DNA of 64,000 nucleotides, from contig SUXC01000006.1 in the NCBI GenBank assembly GCA_015061165.1, positions 1 through 64,000 on the forward strand, written 5' to 3'. Below are positions 28,022 to 36,370 of this stretch, in pieces. Both the position numbers and the translations under genes were made by a program. Below the pieces are notes generated by a model that did no database searches, was not told where the DNA came from, and saw only the letters and a program-made list of their open reading frames with translations. Each line of letters begins with the position of its first letter. Positions within the stretch are counted from its first letter, which is position 1. Source of the DNA: Bacteroidales bacterium. Lineage in GTDB: Bacteria > Bacteroidota > Bacteroidia > Bacteroidales > Paludibacteraceae.

Positions 28022-28384
28022 ATGAAAGCAATTAAGTATTTATTTATCAGTGTATTGGCTTTAGTATTTACAGGCTGTGCAGGGCTTAACTTTACTCCTT
28101 ATGCGAACAATCCTGTAGAAACAAAGGTTATTTTGTCAGAGTCTAACTACCACATTGTGAAAGAAGTAAGTGGCGAATGGACTGCAACGTATGTGTTTGG
28201 TATTGGTGGTCTTTCTAAGAAGGCACTTGAAACCAATGCTATCAGCGAGATGTATAAAAACGCAGGACTGACTGGCAATCAACAGATTGTGAATGTAACT
28301 ACCACTTTTTCAGTGGAGAATTGGTTTGTGTATAGCAAACACCGCGTGATGGCTCACGGCTATGTGATTGAGTTTGAGGAATAA
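28022..28384 (+). CDS. Small lipoprotein, DUF6567-like
   Basis: 120 residues. Lipoprotein signal peptide with lipobox FTG-C (Cys19). The mature part has 'VILSESNYHIVKEVSGEWTA', 'GIGGLSKKALETNAISEMYK' and 'QQIVNVTTTFSVENWF', a layout I associate with small Bacteroidota lipoproteins of the DUF6567 type. Function is unknown; outer-membrane anchoring is likely. The signal peptide and leader are nearly the same as in the gene at 29015, so the two are related by duplication of the 5' part. Confidence 0.8.
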   Translation: MKAIKYLFISVLALVFTGCAGLNFTPYANNPVETKVILSESNYHIVKEVSGEWTATYVFGIGGLSKKALETNAISEMYKNAGLTGNQQIVNVTTTFSVENWFVYSKHRVMAHGYVIEFEE

Positions 28385-28406
28385 TCGATGCTGCTGTGGG
28401 AAATGA

Positions 28407-28435
28407 AAAATGCACTCCGAGGGGAGTGCATTTTC
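28407..28435 (+). terminator. Terminator hairpin, copy 1 of 3
   Basis: ATGCACTCC pairs with GGAGTGCAT, flanked by A5 and T4. The hairpin plus a 3' flank ctatattatatataaggtgtaa recurs at 29315 and 29591. Confidence 0.8.
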
Positions 28436-28523
28436 TATATTATATATAAGGTGTAAAACAATTGCAGTTTACATTGTTATATCTTCAAAACCGTGCAAAA
28501 GGAATTAATCCACCAAATGTTTA

Positions 28524-28612
28524 CTTGAAATTTAGTGCAAATTTGCAGTAAATTTCGATTTTGGCTGCCGTATATTTGAAATTTAGTGTAAATTTGCACT
28601 AAATTTCAAATA
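28524..28612. repeat. Two copies of a large AT-rich palindrome
   Basis: At 28573-28612, 16-bp arms TATTTGAAATTTAGTG and CACTAAATTTCAAATA flank an 8-nt loop without mismatch. A less perfect copy lies at 28524-28557. They sit upstream of the promoter at 28671 and could be operators or remnants of a mobile element. Confidence 0.75.
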
Positions 28613-28670
28613 AAAACGTTGCATATAAATGAAAATTAGAATTATATTTGCATAATTCAAAAAAATGTAG

Positions 28671-28678
28671 TACTTTTG
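28671..28678 (+). promoter_or_regulatory. -7 promoter box TACTTTTG for leader copy 2 and second lipoprotein
   Basis: TACTTTTG has a TTTG box 20 bp upstream (28647-28650). It implies a 5' leader of about 330 nt before the ATG at 29015. Confidence 0.65.
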
Positions 28679-28729
28679 TGGGCGGAAAGGAAAAATCCGA
28701 CCGAATGGCATCGTGGTGACGGTGCAAAG

Positions 28730-28930
28730 ACATATTTAATATAGCGTTATAAGCCAAACTTGATTACTTGAAACTTCGACAACTTCAATGTAATTTATTT
28801 ACTCAAGTCACGGTTTATGCACGCTCACGTAATCGCGTGAGTTTTCTGTGCGTAAATTTGAGTAAATAAGGTAGTCGAAGACCTCAAGTAATCAAATGAA
28901 GCGAACGAAAGTTCACGCTTTTCGTATATA
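28730..28930 (+). ncRNA. Structured 5' leader element, copy 2 (of 2)
   Basis: Homologous to 2376-2589 (minus strand). Nested stems: 28760-28770 with 28885-28895 (11 bp), 28774-28780 with 28874-28880 (7 bp), 28795-28806 with 28858-28869 (12 bp), 28814-28822 with 28848-28856 (9 pairs) and 28824-28829 with 28836-28841. A separate GAAA-tetraloop hairpin lies at 28899-28920. In the outer stem three columns differ from copy 1 and all three are compensated. Loop and junction sequences such as cggtttatgcacgctca and gtagtcgaagacct are conserved. Confidence 0.75.
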
Positions 28931-28962
28931 TAATTAACTAACAATAAATTAAACAATTAAAA

Positions 28963-28996
28963 ACGGAGGAAGCCGAAAATCCGAAGAAGAGTAGGC
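28963..28996 (+). repeat. 34-bp leader repeat, copy 2
   Basis: Same as 27966-27999 with a single T-to-C change, 18 bp upstream of the second lipoprotein start. Confidence 0.85.
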
Positions 28997-29014
28997 GAAT
29001 TATAATACAAATAC

Positions 29015-29299
29015 ATGAAAGCAATTAAATGTTTATTTATTAGTGTATTGGCAATATTTTTTATTTCGTGTGGTGACACCAATTATTGCTATTTAGTAGA
29101 GGAGCACTATCCTATTTATGGAACTACTGTTACTCGCCAAACTGAGGTTTGGGCTACAGCCAATGAATTGGATGCTATTATTGCGGAGATGAAAACTGCA
29201 CTCGAAGCAGCAGGTGTTCCATCTGACCTTATTAAAATAACCTATAAAAAGAACCATCATAGCGAAGAAGACTGCTGGACAACAAAACCTTCAGAATAA
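29015..29299 (+). CDS. Small lipoprotein, paralogous signal peptide, unknown function
   Basis: 94 residues. Starts MKAIKCLFISVLAIFFISC, almost the same signal peptide as the lipoprotein at 28022, with lipobox FIS-C (Cys19). The mature region ('GTTVTRQTEVWATANELDAI' and 'YKKNHHSEEDCWTTKPSE') does not resemble that of the paralogue, suggesting exchange of the mature part or strong divergence. I do not recognise a domain. It has a long structured leader of its own and a terminator at 29315. Confidence 0.75.
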   Translation: MKAIKCLFISVLAIFFISCGDTNYCYLVEEHYPIYGTTVTRQTEVWATANELDAIIAEMKTALEAAGVPSDLIKITYKKNHHSEEDCWTTKPSE

Positions 29300-29314
29300 C
29301 AGCACTTATAAATG

Positions 29315-29344
29315 AAAAATGCACTCCGGGGGGAGTGCATTTTC
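29315..29344 (+). terminator. Terminator hairpin, copy 2 of 3
   Basis: Same ATGCACTCC/GGAGTGCAT stem as at 28407 and 29591. It lies between the second lipoprotein gene and the duplicated leuS tail. Confidence 0.8.
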
Positions 29345-29369
29345 TATATATTATATATAAGGTGTAACC

Positions 29370-29438
29370 TTACATTACGATGTTCACGATCCTGCCAGGG
29401 ACAACGATGACTTTCTTTGGAGTGGCACCATTGAGTTG
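29370..29438 (-). pseudogene. Duplicated fragment of the leuS 3' end
   Basis: Minus-strand reading gives [19 protein letters not shown] plus IVM and a stop, matching the last 22 residues of the LeuS encoded at 29647-32457 with one Ala-to-Thr change. The DNA is about 85% identical, and the adjoining terminator is duplicated with it. No upstream coding part remains, so it is a relic. Confidence 0.9.
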
Positions 29439-29442
29439 AAAA

Positions 29443-29530
29443 TAAAATGTTCAATCTATGTTGCAAAAATGTTCAAAGTTGAACGGAAAAATGTTCAAAG
29501 TAGAACGAAAAAATGTTCAAAGTCGGCACA
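29443..29530. repeat. 22-bp tandem array, four units
   Basis: Units carry ATG at 29447, 29469, 29491 and 29513 (exact 22-bp period), consensus aaaaatgttcaaagtngaacg. It lies between the leuS relic and the true leuS end. Confidence 0.85.
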
Positions 29531-29590
29531 AAGGTAGTACTTTTTTCTGAAATAACAAAATAAATATAGGTTTTTTTATCAAATTTATCG

Positions 29591-29622
29591 AAAAATGCAC
29601 TCCGTAAAAGGGAGTGCATTTT
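29591..29622 (-). terminator. Terminator hairpin, copy 3 of 3 (leuS terminator)
   Basis: AAAATGCACTCC pairs with GGAGTGCATTTT, 25 bp past the leuS stop. This is probably the original from which the other two copies were duplicated. Confidence 0.8.
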
Positions 29623-29646
29623 CTATATTATATATAAGGTGTAACC

Positions 29647-32457
29647 TTACATTACGATGTTCACGATGCGGCCGGGGACGACGATGACTTTCTTTGGAGC
29701 AGCGCCGTTCAATTGTTTGGCGGTCAGTTCGTGAGCCATGACAATCTTCTCAACCTCCTCGCGTGGAGTGTCCTTTGCCACCTCAATGGTGAAGCGCACT
29801 TTACCATTGAACTGAACAGGGTACTTCTGCGTTGCCTCAACCAAGTATGCTTCGTTGCACTCTGGCCATTCGGCGTGGCAAACAGAACCTGTTTCGCCAC
29901 AGAGATGCCATGCCTCCTCTGCAATGTGAGGAGCGTATGGAGCAAGCAAGATAGCGAAGGTCTTGAGGATAGCGACTTTGTTGCACTTGAGGGCTTGCAA
30001 CTCGTTTTGCGCAATCATGAAGGCAGGGATAGAAGTGTTGAACGAGAAGTTCTCAATATCCCATGTAATCTTCTTGATGAGTTTGTGCAATGAGCGAAGT
30101 TCCTCTGCTGTTGGCTCATCGTTGGAAAGTGTCTCGAACATGTTCCACCACTTGCGCAAGAAGCGGTGTACGCCATCAATACCGTTGGTATCCCAAGGTT
30201 TGGACATTTCGAGTGGACCGAGGAACATCTCATACAATCGCAAGGTATCTGCACCATACTTAGCCACTACATCGTCTGGGTTCACGACATTGAACATAGA
30301 CTTGGACATCTTCTCTACCGCCCAACCGCAGATGTATTGCTTTGGAGCCATTGGCGTGCCGATATATGGATTATCTTCTACGGAAGTGCCATCTGCAAAG
30401 ACAAACTGTGCGTTCTTGAACTCTGGCATCCAATTGCGGAAGGCGTCAATATCGAGTACATCGTTCTTGACAATATTCACGTTCACGTGGATAGGTTGTA
30501 CCTTATCTTTGTACTCTGGGTTGTCAATGAGGTTGTAACTGATGAACAGATTGCCCGTTGCGCCTTCGCCGATATAGCGATATACGAAGTTGGAGCGACC
30601 TTGGATCATACCTTGGTTGATAAGTTTCTTAAATGGCTCGTCCTCGCAGATATAGCCGAGGTCGAAGAGGAACTTATTCCAGAAACGGCTATAGATGAGG
30701 TGACCCGTAGCGTGCTCTGTACCACCGATATAGAGATTAACTTGACGCCAGTATTCGTTAGCCTCTTTGCCCACGAGAGCAGCATCGTTGTGGTTGTCCA
30801 TATAACGGAGGTAGTAGGCAGATGAACCTGCGAAACCAGGCATGGTGCAGAGTTCCAATGGGAAGACAGAGACGTTGTCAATCAGGGACTTGCTAACCAC
30901 TTTATTGTTTACAGTGTCCCATGCCCAGAGGTCCGCATTGCCAAGAGGTGGCTCGCCTGTGGTGGTAGGTTTGAAGTCCGACACAGCAGGGAGTTCGAGT
31001 GGCAAGCAAGATTCTGGAATCATGTATGGCATGCCGTCTTTGTAGTAAACAGGGAAGGGTTCGCCCCAGTAGCGTTGGCGGCTGAAGACTGCATCACGGA
31101 GGCGGTAGTTCACTTTCACGCGGCCGAGACCCGTGTTGGTGATATGCTCCTTCATGCGTTGGATAGCCTCTTTGACCTCGAGTCCGTTGAGGAAGCCCGA
31201 ATTGATCATGATACCCTCTTTAGCATCGAAGCTCTGTTCGCTGACATCGGCACCCTCAATGAGTGGGATGATAGGCAGGTTGAAGTGCTTAGCAAACGCA
31301 TAGTCACGACTATCGTGCGCTGGCACAGCCATGATAGCGCCCGTTCCATAACCACTTAGCACATAATCGCTTACGTAGATAGGAATCTCAGCATTGGTGA
31401 GAGGGTTGATAGCATACGAGCCCGTGAAGACACCAGTAACACGGCGGTCAGCGATACGCTCTCGCTCGGTGCGGTTCTTCACCATTTGGAGGTATGCCTC
31501 CACCTCGGCGTGTTGCTCATCGGTAGTAACACGAGCCACATACTCGCTCTCTGGCGCAAGCACCATGAAGGTAACACCATAGACAGTATCTGCGCGGGTG
31601 GTGAAGATAGTGAATGGTTCATCTTGACCCTTGATAGCAAAGCGCATCTCTGCACCTTCGCTGCGGCCAATCCAGTTGCGTTGGGTCTCTTTGAGGGAGT
31701 CTGTCCAATCCACGCGGTCAAGACCCTCCAAGAGGCGTGGCGCGTAGGCACTCACGCGGAGGTTCCATTGGCGCATGACGCGTTGCTCTACAGGGTAGCC
31801 ACCGCGCACGGAAAGACCCTCGCTAACCTCATCGTTGGCAAGTACGCAACCGAGCTCTGGGCACCAATTCACCTTCGTATCTGCCAGATAAGCAATACGA
31901 TAGTTCATCAAGCGCTCTTGTTGCTCGCGCTCGGAGAGGGTAGCCCAAGTAGGGTCAGTTTGCTCGAACTTCTCGATGAGCTTGCTGATAGGCTGCGCCT
32001 TTTGCAGAGAAGTATCGAAATAGGAGTTGAACATTTGGATAAATGCCCATTGTGTCCACTTGTAGAAGTCTGGTTCACAGGTCTTTACCTCACGATCCCA
32101 ATCGTAGTTGAAGCCAATCTTTTGGAGTTGCTCGATATAGTGGGCGATGTTCTCCATCGTGGTCTTCTCTGGGTGTTGACCTGTTTGGATAGCATATTGC
32201 TCCGCAGGCAAACCGTAGGAGTCAAAGCCCATTGGGTGGAGGACATTGAAGCCCTGCAAGCGTTTGTAACGGCTGTAAATATCGCTGGCGATATAGCCGA
32301 GGGGGTGACCTACGTGCAAGCCCGCGCCCGATGGATAAGGGAACATGTCGAGGACATAGAAGGGCTTTTTGTCGCTTTGGTTGCTTACGCGGTAAGTTCC
32401 TGCTTTAGCCCATTCGGCTTGCCATTTCTTTTCAATTTCACTGAAATTGTATTCCAT
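29647..32457 (-). CDS. leuS: Leucyl-tRNA synthetase
   Basis: 936 residues. Class I synthetase that charges tRNA-Leu. The HIGH-type motif is '[16 protein letters not shown]', and the KMSKS motif lies in '[13 protein letters not shown]'. The editing domain lies between, with '[17 protein letters not shown]' as the CP1 threonine-rich region and '[20 protein letters not shown]'. Slightly longer than E. coli LeuS (860). It is monocistronic, with a -7 box at 32567-32574 and a terminator at 29591. Its last 22 codons are duplicated next door. Confidence 0.97.
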   Translation of the reverse strand: MEYNFSEIEKKWQAEWAKAGTYRVSNQSDKKPFYVLDMFPYPSGAGLHVGHPLGYIASDIYSRYKRLQGFNVLHPMGFDSYGLPAEQYAIQTGQHPEKTTMENIAHYIEQLQKIGFNYDWDREVKTCEPDFYKWTQWAFIQMFNSYFDTSLQKAQPISKLIEKFEQTDPTWATLSEREQQERLMNYRIAYLADTKVNWCPELGCVLANDEVSEGLSVRGGYPVEQRVMRQWNLRVSAYAPRLLEGLDRVDWTDSLKETQRNWIGRSEGAEMRFAIKGQDEPFTIFTTRADTVYGVTFMVLAPESEYVARVTTDEQHAEVEAYLQMVKNRTERERIADRRVTGVFTGSYAINPLTNAEIPIYVSDYVLSGYGTGAIMAVPAHDSRDYAFAKHFNLPIIPLIEGADVSEQSFDAKEGIMINSGFLNGLEVKEAIQRMKEHITNTGLGRVKVNYRLRDAVFSRQRYWGEPFPVYYKDGMPYMIPESCLPLELPAVSDFKPTTTGEPPLGNADLWAWDTVNNKVVSKSLIDNVSVFPLELCTMPGFAGSSAYYLRYMDNHNDAALVGKEANEYWRQVNLYIGGTEHATGHLIYSRFWNKFLFDLGYICEDEPFKKLINQGMIQGRSNFVYRYIGEGATGNLFISYNLIDNPEYKDKVQPIHVNVNIVKNDVLDIDAFRNWMPEFKNAQFVFADGTSVEDNPYIGTPMAPKQYICGWAVEKMSKSMFNVVNPDDVVAKYGADTLRLYEMFLGPLEMSKPWDTNGIDGVHRFLRKWWNMFETLSNDEPTAEELRSLHKLIKKITWDIENFSFNTSIPAFMIAQNELQALKCNKVAILKTFAILLAPYAPHIAEEAWHLCGETGSVCHAEWPECNEAYLVEATQKYPVQFNGKVRFTIEVAKDTPREEVEKIVMAHELTAKQLNGAAPKKVIVVPGRIVNIVM

Positions 32458-32566
32458 AAAACTATTTGTGATTTAATTATTTACTATTTGTTCATTTCTT
32501 ATTTCGGCTTGGCAGCCTTAAACGATCTGCTTACACCGTGGTCATTTAGGCGTGACCTTTGCGCTG

Positions 32567-32574
32567 CAAAGGTA
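32567..32574 (-). promoter_or_regulatory. -7 promoter box TACCTTTG for leuS
   Basis: Minus-strand TACCTTTG lies 110 bp upstream of the leuS ATG. The resulting leader is long enough for a regulatory element, but no T-box-like motif was recognised. Confidence 0.6.
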
Positions 32575-32709
32575 CTACAAAAATTGCATATATGCAAATT
32601 TTTAACTGTTTTTGTGGCGAAAGTGCTATTTATCGAAGTTTTGTATGTATTTTTTTTGTAAAATATCGAAATAATTTTGGGAATATTTTGTCATTTACCG
32701 AAATTATTG

Positions 32710-32717
32710 TACCTTTG
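32710..32717 (+). promoter_or_regulatory. -7 promoter box TACCTTTG for the DUF4143 ATPase
   Basis: TACCTTTG lies 25 bp upstream of the ATG at 32743, divergent from the leuS promoter. Confidence 0.65.
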
Positions 32718-32742
32718 TGGCGAATTTTGAAAAGATAACGAT

Positions 32743-34008
32743 ATGACCACACAAGAATTACTGCCCATAGTGGCAGAACAAAAAGAGGAATTTCTCTCTG
32801 ATGACTTTGCCAGTTTTTGTCCACGTGAAGAAGAAAGACAAATAGACTTAAAGAGCCATTTGGCACAAGTGGTGATCGGTGTGCGGCGTAGTGGAAAATC
32901 TACCATGTGTCGTAAGGTGCTTCGTGAAGCGAATGTAAAAGCTGCATATGTCAATTTCGATGACGAGCGTCTGGCGAAAACGCAAACAAGCGATCTGAAC
33001 AATATCCTCGAAGCATTATACATTGTTTATGGTGATTTTCAATATCTGTTTTTGGATGAAGTACAAAATATAGAAGGTTGGCCTTTATTCGTCAATCGTT
33101 TGCTTCGTCAAAAAATGCATTTGATAGTTACTGGCAGTAACGCCAAACTGCTGTCAAATGAACTGACTACACACCTCACAGGAAGGCATCATAAAATAAC
33201 CTTATTCCCTTTTTCCTTTGAGGAGTACGCACGTATGAAGCAATTGGATACGCAGGCACTTACTACCAAAGGGCAGGCGGCAGTTAAACGCGAACTGAAC
33301 ACTTACCTTATGAACGGTGGGCTACCAGAACTGCTGATAGAAAAAGATTCGCAGGGCTATATCATGGCACTCTTGGAAGCAATCATCAAACGGGACATAA
33401 CATCGCGTTTCAAAGTGCGCTACCCCGAAGTGCTACAGCGGTTGGCAACTTATCTCATAGACAATTTCGCCCAAGAGTATAATGCTACAACCATAGCAGA
33501 GTTATTAGGCGTTTCCGATCATACAATTGATACCTATTGTGGCTATCTACAAGAAGCGTTTTTGCTGTTGGCTCTCAAGAAATTCTCCTATAAAAGTCGG
33601 GAAAGAATCCGAGATTCCAAGATATATGTAATAGACAATGCTTTTATATCCAACCGTACAAATACATTCTCAACAGAGAATTTAGGCTGGCGATTGGAAA
33701 ACGCTATATATATTGAACTGCTTCACCGCGCAAGTAAACGCTTTGCAGATGTGTTCTATTATCGAGACCGGACATTTGAGGTGGATTTCATGGTGGCAAA
33801 AGATGGTGTAGTGGAGGAATTATACCAAGTGTGTTATGATATGACGAACGAGAAAACACGCAAACGCGAGGTGAATTCGTTACTGCAAGGAGCGACGAAA
33901 TTTCATTGTTCTAACTTAACCATTCTTACATTTGATGAACAAGAAACAATAACGGAAGGCGATTATACTATCCAAGTCAAATCGGCATCACAATGGTTAT
34001 TGAACTAA
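32743..34008 (+). CDS. AAA (AAA_14) ATPase with C-terminal DUF4143
   Basis: 421 residues. The N-terminal ATPase domain has Walker A GVRRSGKST (46-54), Walker B 'YLFLDEVQNIEGW' (101-113) and a sensor 'LIVTGSNAKLLS'. The C-terminal DUF4143 region ends with a 'FYYRDRTFEVDFMV' block resembling a restriction-endonuclease-like fold. These proteins are common and often multicopy in Bacteroidales; cellular function is not established. It has its own promoter and a hairpin terminator at 34051-34080. Confidence 0.88.
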   Translation: MTTQELLPIVAEQKEEFLSDDFASFCPREEERQIDLKSHLAQVVIGVRRSGKSTMCRKVLREANVKAAYVNFDDERLAKTQTSDLNNILEALYIVYGDFQYLFLDEVQNIEGWPLFVNRLLRQKMHLIVTGSNAKLLSNELTTHLTGRHHKITLFPFSFEEYARMKQLDTQALTTKGQAAVKRELNTYLMNGGLPELLIEKDSQGYIMALLEAIIKRDITSRFKVRYPEVLQRLATYLIDNFAQEYNATTIAELLGVSDHTIDTYCGYLQEAFLLLALKKFSYKSRERIRDSKIYVIDNAFISNRTNTFSTENLGWRLENAIYIELLHRASKRFADVFYYRDRTFEVDFMVAKDGVVEELYQVCYDMTNEKTRKREVNSLLQGATKFHCSNLTILTFDEQETITEGDYTIQVKSASQWLLN

Positions 34009-34413
34009 TAATCATTATTACCGATTATTAGTTTTTATCTCTACCTAACAAAAGCAAGTGACATCTCTGCCACTTGCTTTCTGTATACCCTTGCTATACC
34101 TCTGGTATAGGATAAGCCCTATAAGGCTCTTAAGAAATGTAGGATGTAGATGTGACTTCTGTGGCTTTTATGATGCGCTTCTATAATAATGCTGCAAAAA
34201 TCTTCAGCGCGATTATTAAGATTTGGACGTTATACCAATATATGTCTAAAAGAAGCGCAAGAGTGGCCGCGAGATATGCTGTTTGGAAGGTTTTTGGAAG
34301 GAAGTTGAAAGGTATACGATTATTAAGATTTCAGTGGTTGTTCCACTCGCCAAATTGTAGCAGTCAAACAGCCACTCTCAAGCCACTCTCGCGCTACTAT
34401 CAGAGATGGTTCA
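34009..34413. other. 405-bp spacer without a supported gene
   Basis: Apart from the terminator hairpin it contains a GCGCTTCT/AGAAGCGC inverted repeat spaced by 71 bp (34173-34180 and 34252-34259) and short repeats of attattaagat. A 100-codon plus-strand frame at 34152-34454 has no recognisable protein character and overlaps the next gene antisense. Confidence 0.45.
34051..34080 (+). terminator. Hairpin terminator after the DUF4143 ATPase
   Basis: AAAGCAAGTG (34051-34060) pairs with CACTTGCTTT (34071-34080) around a 10-nt loop. The following T content is modest. Confidence 0.6.
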
Positions 34414-34605
34414 TTATATCCAATACCTCTTCCATTGCAGAGCCTGCTCGGTAGTAACACCGTATAGAGTACAATATCTTTCCAATTGGGACTGAGTATA
34501 ACGAGAGCCAAGCAGTTTCCAAACACAACCGGCTTTGTGTTTGAGTTCTGTCTCTGTGTCTATTGTAAACTCCGCGTGCATATCGGAAGTTAAATTATCG
34601 GTCAT
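34414..34605 (-). CDS. Small protein coupled to the deiminase-like gene, unknown function
   Basis: 63 residues from ATG 34605. The start overlaps the stop of the upstream deiminase-like gene (ATGA), which strongly suggests translational coupling. The frame is open 13 codons further up, but that would lie inside the upstream gene. The sequence, with 'ELKHKAGCVWKLLGSRYTQS' and 'ERYCTLYGVTTEQALQW', looks like two or three soluble helices. Not recognised as a known family. Confidence 0.6.
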   Translation of the reverse strand: MTDNLTSDMHAEFTIDTETELKHKAGCVWKLLGSRYTQSQLERYCTLYGVTTEQALQWKRYWI

Positions 34606-35417
34606 AGTATTGAATCGTATAATGATACATTCCATGAAATACAATTTAGTCCGCCTCCGCTTCTTAATACGCCTGTGATATCCACTAATTCAATATGTTC
34701 ACGTGGAATACCTAAAGCAGAACCGATTTGTGCGCAAGCCTGTTCATCCTCGGGGACATTAAGCCGTGGAAGAAATAGTTTGCCGTCTGTCAACAGGTAG
34801 TTGATGTATGCCCAATTCCATTTGTGCGGTCTTGGTGTGTCATAGTGCAGCTCAACTACTTCAAAATGAGGTTGTAAAGCGTCAAGAAGTTTTTTACGAA
34901 GGCCCTTATCAAAGTCGTAATAATTGGTAATTAACACTTTGCCGTTTCCTATATAACGCACCATTCCATCTGCATGACCATATGGCTCAAGGCGATCCCA
35001 AGGAATAATAACCGTTTCGGTTTGAAATGCTTTGTCCAAACGTGAAATAAGTTGCATCGGTAGCAAAGAAGGGTTCTCTAGGAAGACCTTCTCTGTCAAG
35101 ATTACTTTGTTACCGCACATAATCACATTCCCACCATCGAGAATAAGCCCGGAATTGACATATGGAAGGCGACTTGGTGCAATAACATGCTTCCAGTCTG
35201 TGATGTACTGAGATTGCCCGCAAAGGTAGTCTGGCTCATAACGATATGCCACAAAATGATCCGGCGTACATTGCACGGGCATAAAGTCCCGCATCCATAT
35301 ATCCTTGGTATTTGGAAGAAGGGCATAATCCACTTGCTGACGAGCGAGAGCAGCAGCTAACTTAGACCAACATTTATATGCGGTCAGATGTTGCGAAAAA
35401 CAAACGATATTAGTCAT
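34602..35417 (-). CDS. Agmatine deiminase / peptidylarginine deiminase-like enzyme
   Basis: 271 residues, shorter than typical agmatine deiminases (about 350). Guanidine-modifying fold with 'DIWMRDFMPVQC' (substrate Asp), 'LILDGGNVIMCG', 'PYGHADGMVRYIG' (catalytic His/Asp) and 'SGGGLNCISWN', where Cys259 is the expected nucleophile. Family members hydrolyse agmatine or peptidyl-arginine; the substrate here is not predictable. No signal peptide, so probably cytosolic. It forms a two-gene unit with the small protein downstream and follows the M48-like protease gene by 11 bp. Confidence 0.82.
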   Translation of the reverse strand: MTNIVCFSQHLTAYKCWSKLAAALARQQVDYALLPNTKDIWMRDFMPVQCTPDHFVAYRYEPDYLCGQSQYITDWKHVIAPSRLPYVNSGLILDGGNVIMCGNKVILTEKVFLENPSLLPMQLISRLDKAFQTETVIIPWDRLEPYGHADGMVRYIGNGKVLITNYYDFDKGLRKKLLDALQPHFEVVELHYDTPRPHKWNWAYINYLLTDGKLFLPRLNVPEDEQACAQIGSALGIPREHIELVDITGVLRSGGGLNCISWNVSLYDSIL

Positions 35418-35428
35418 AATATGCTCTC

Positions 35429-36229
35429 CTAAATTATTTCGTTTGCATACTTATCAATGTAATACACAAGCGGGTACATCCGCGAACTTAGTTCATGGGA
35501 GTTCTTGGAAGTAGCAAAAATATGCAAAGCCTCCGTTCTAATTGCGTCATAAGGATGTGTATTGCTTCCTATTTGTCCCCCATCGAAAAACATTTGCACG
35601 CGTTTGTGATTCCCCTCAATAAATTGATTTGTAGGCACTCCAAACTTTTTGATGTCTATGCCGCCAATTCTTTTATATTCATACGAGATACAAGTATCCA
35701 AGTCACCACACGCAAGATACGCATATCGGTCTGCTTCCAATTCGGAAAGGAGACGATACACATTAAACTGATGAGAGATTTTCTTGGGTGCTCCGCTGTT
35801 CTTATATTTCAAGTTGAAATAGAAACTTACAATTCCATCTTTATTGATAAGATGTCCTAATTCGTGACCAATAAGAACACTCAACTCATCTTCAGACAGC
35901 GTATTCACAGCTCCAGAAGACATATGAATAATACTCGGATATTGGTCGTTGCTGGAAACAATACAGCCACCTTGGACACGTACGCGGTTGTCCAGTTGAA
36001 ATACGACCTTTTCATGTACATTCAGCCGTTCCCTGACTGCCTGACAAAGATGAAAGAGTTTGGGCGTTGTGTCTGGCTCTATCGGAAGATTAAAACCACT
36101 TTCATCAAAGAAACCATACTTCATGTAGATCAACTCTGCTTTAACCTGTTCATCGTTTATAGGACGAACATCATCCCACAATTTTAACCGCAAATTTTTG
36201 CGTTGAATAATTACTGGATTTAAATTCAT
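35429..36229 (-). CDS. M48-like zinc metalloprotease domain protein
   Basis: 266 residues from ATG 36229. A TTG at 36241 is in frame but adds only four residues. Zinc motif HELGH (122-126, in 'VLIGHELGHLINKDG') and downstream 'LLSELEADRYAYLACG' supplying the third ligand, as in M48 peptidases. There is no signal peptide and no obvious transmembrane helix, so it appears to be a soluble cytoplasmic member. It is the first gene of a unit with the deiminase-like enzyme and the small protein; the link between them is unknown. Confidence 0.8.
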   Translation of the reverse strand: MNLNPVIIQRKNLRLKLWDDVRPINDEQVKAELIYMKYGFFDESGFNLPIEPDTTPKLFHLCQAVRERLNVHEKVVFQLDNRVRVQGGCIVSSNDQYPSIIHMSSGAVNTLSEDELSVLIGHELGHLINKDGIVSFYFNLKYKNSGAPKKISHQFNVYRLLSELEADRYAYLACGDLDTCISYEYKRIGGIDIKKFGVPTNQFIEGNHKRVQMFFDGGQIGSNTHPYDAIRTEALHIFATSKNSHELSSRMYPLVYYIDKYANEII

Positions 36230-36263
36230 ATATCTTTGCAATTTAAGTTAATAACTTTTTCGG

Positions 36264-36271
36264 CAAAGGTA
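36264..36271 (-). promoter_or_regulatory. -7 promoter box TACCTTTG for the M48-like unit
   Basis: Minus-strand TACCTTTG lies 35 bp upstream of ATG 36229. Confidence 0.6.
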
Positions 36272-36343
36272 TATGTTTTTTCGCGGGAAATAGAATATTT
36301 TCCGTTAAAAATTGTTAAAAGTTTGGCAGAAGATATTAACAAT

Positions 36344-36369
36344 AAAAAAGAGGACTTATGTCCTCTAAA
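36344..36369 (-). terminator. Rho-independent terminator
   Basis: AGAGGAC pairs with GTCCTCT around TTAT, with T6 on the minus strand. It directly follows the hypothetical gene 36371-37030. Confidence 0.8.
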
Positions 36370-36370
36370 A

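Larger units (their letters stand above)
28385..29014. other. 630-bp regulatory spacer between two lipoprotein genes
   Basis: In order it holds a terminator (28407-28435), two palindromes (28524-28612), a promoter (28671-28678), the structured leader copy 2 (28730-28930) and the 34-bp leader repeat copy 2 (28963-28996). No open frame of credible coding character was seen. Confidence 0.7.

Noticed and set aside
28573..28612. Insertion-sequence end (terminal inverted repeat)
   Set aside because: The two arms are only 8 nt apart and no transposase gene or target-site duplication was found in the block.
31486..32661. 391-codon open frame on the plus strand across the 5' half of leuS
   Set aside because: It is antisense to a confident leuS gene, has no promoter of its own that fits, and reads as a back-translation shadow of leuS codon usage.
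32458..32742. T-box or other tRNA-sensing leader before leuS
   Set aside because: The leader is about 110 nt, without a recognisable T-box sequence or specifier stem, and T-boxes are not typical of this phylum.
34152..34454. 100-codon plus-strand frame after the DUF4143 ATPase
   Set aside because: No recognisable protein character, begins after a terminator-like hairpin and runs antisense into the coupled small gene.
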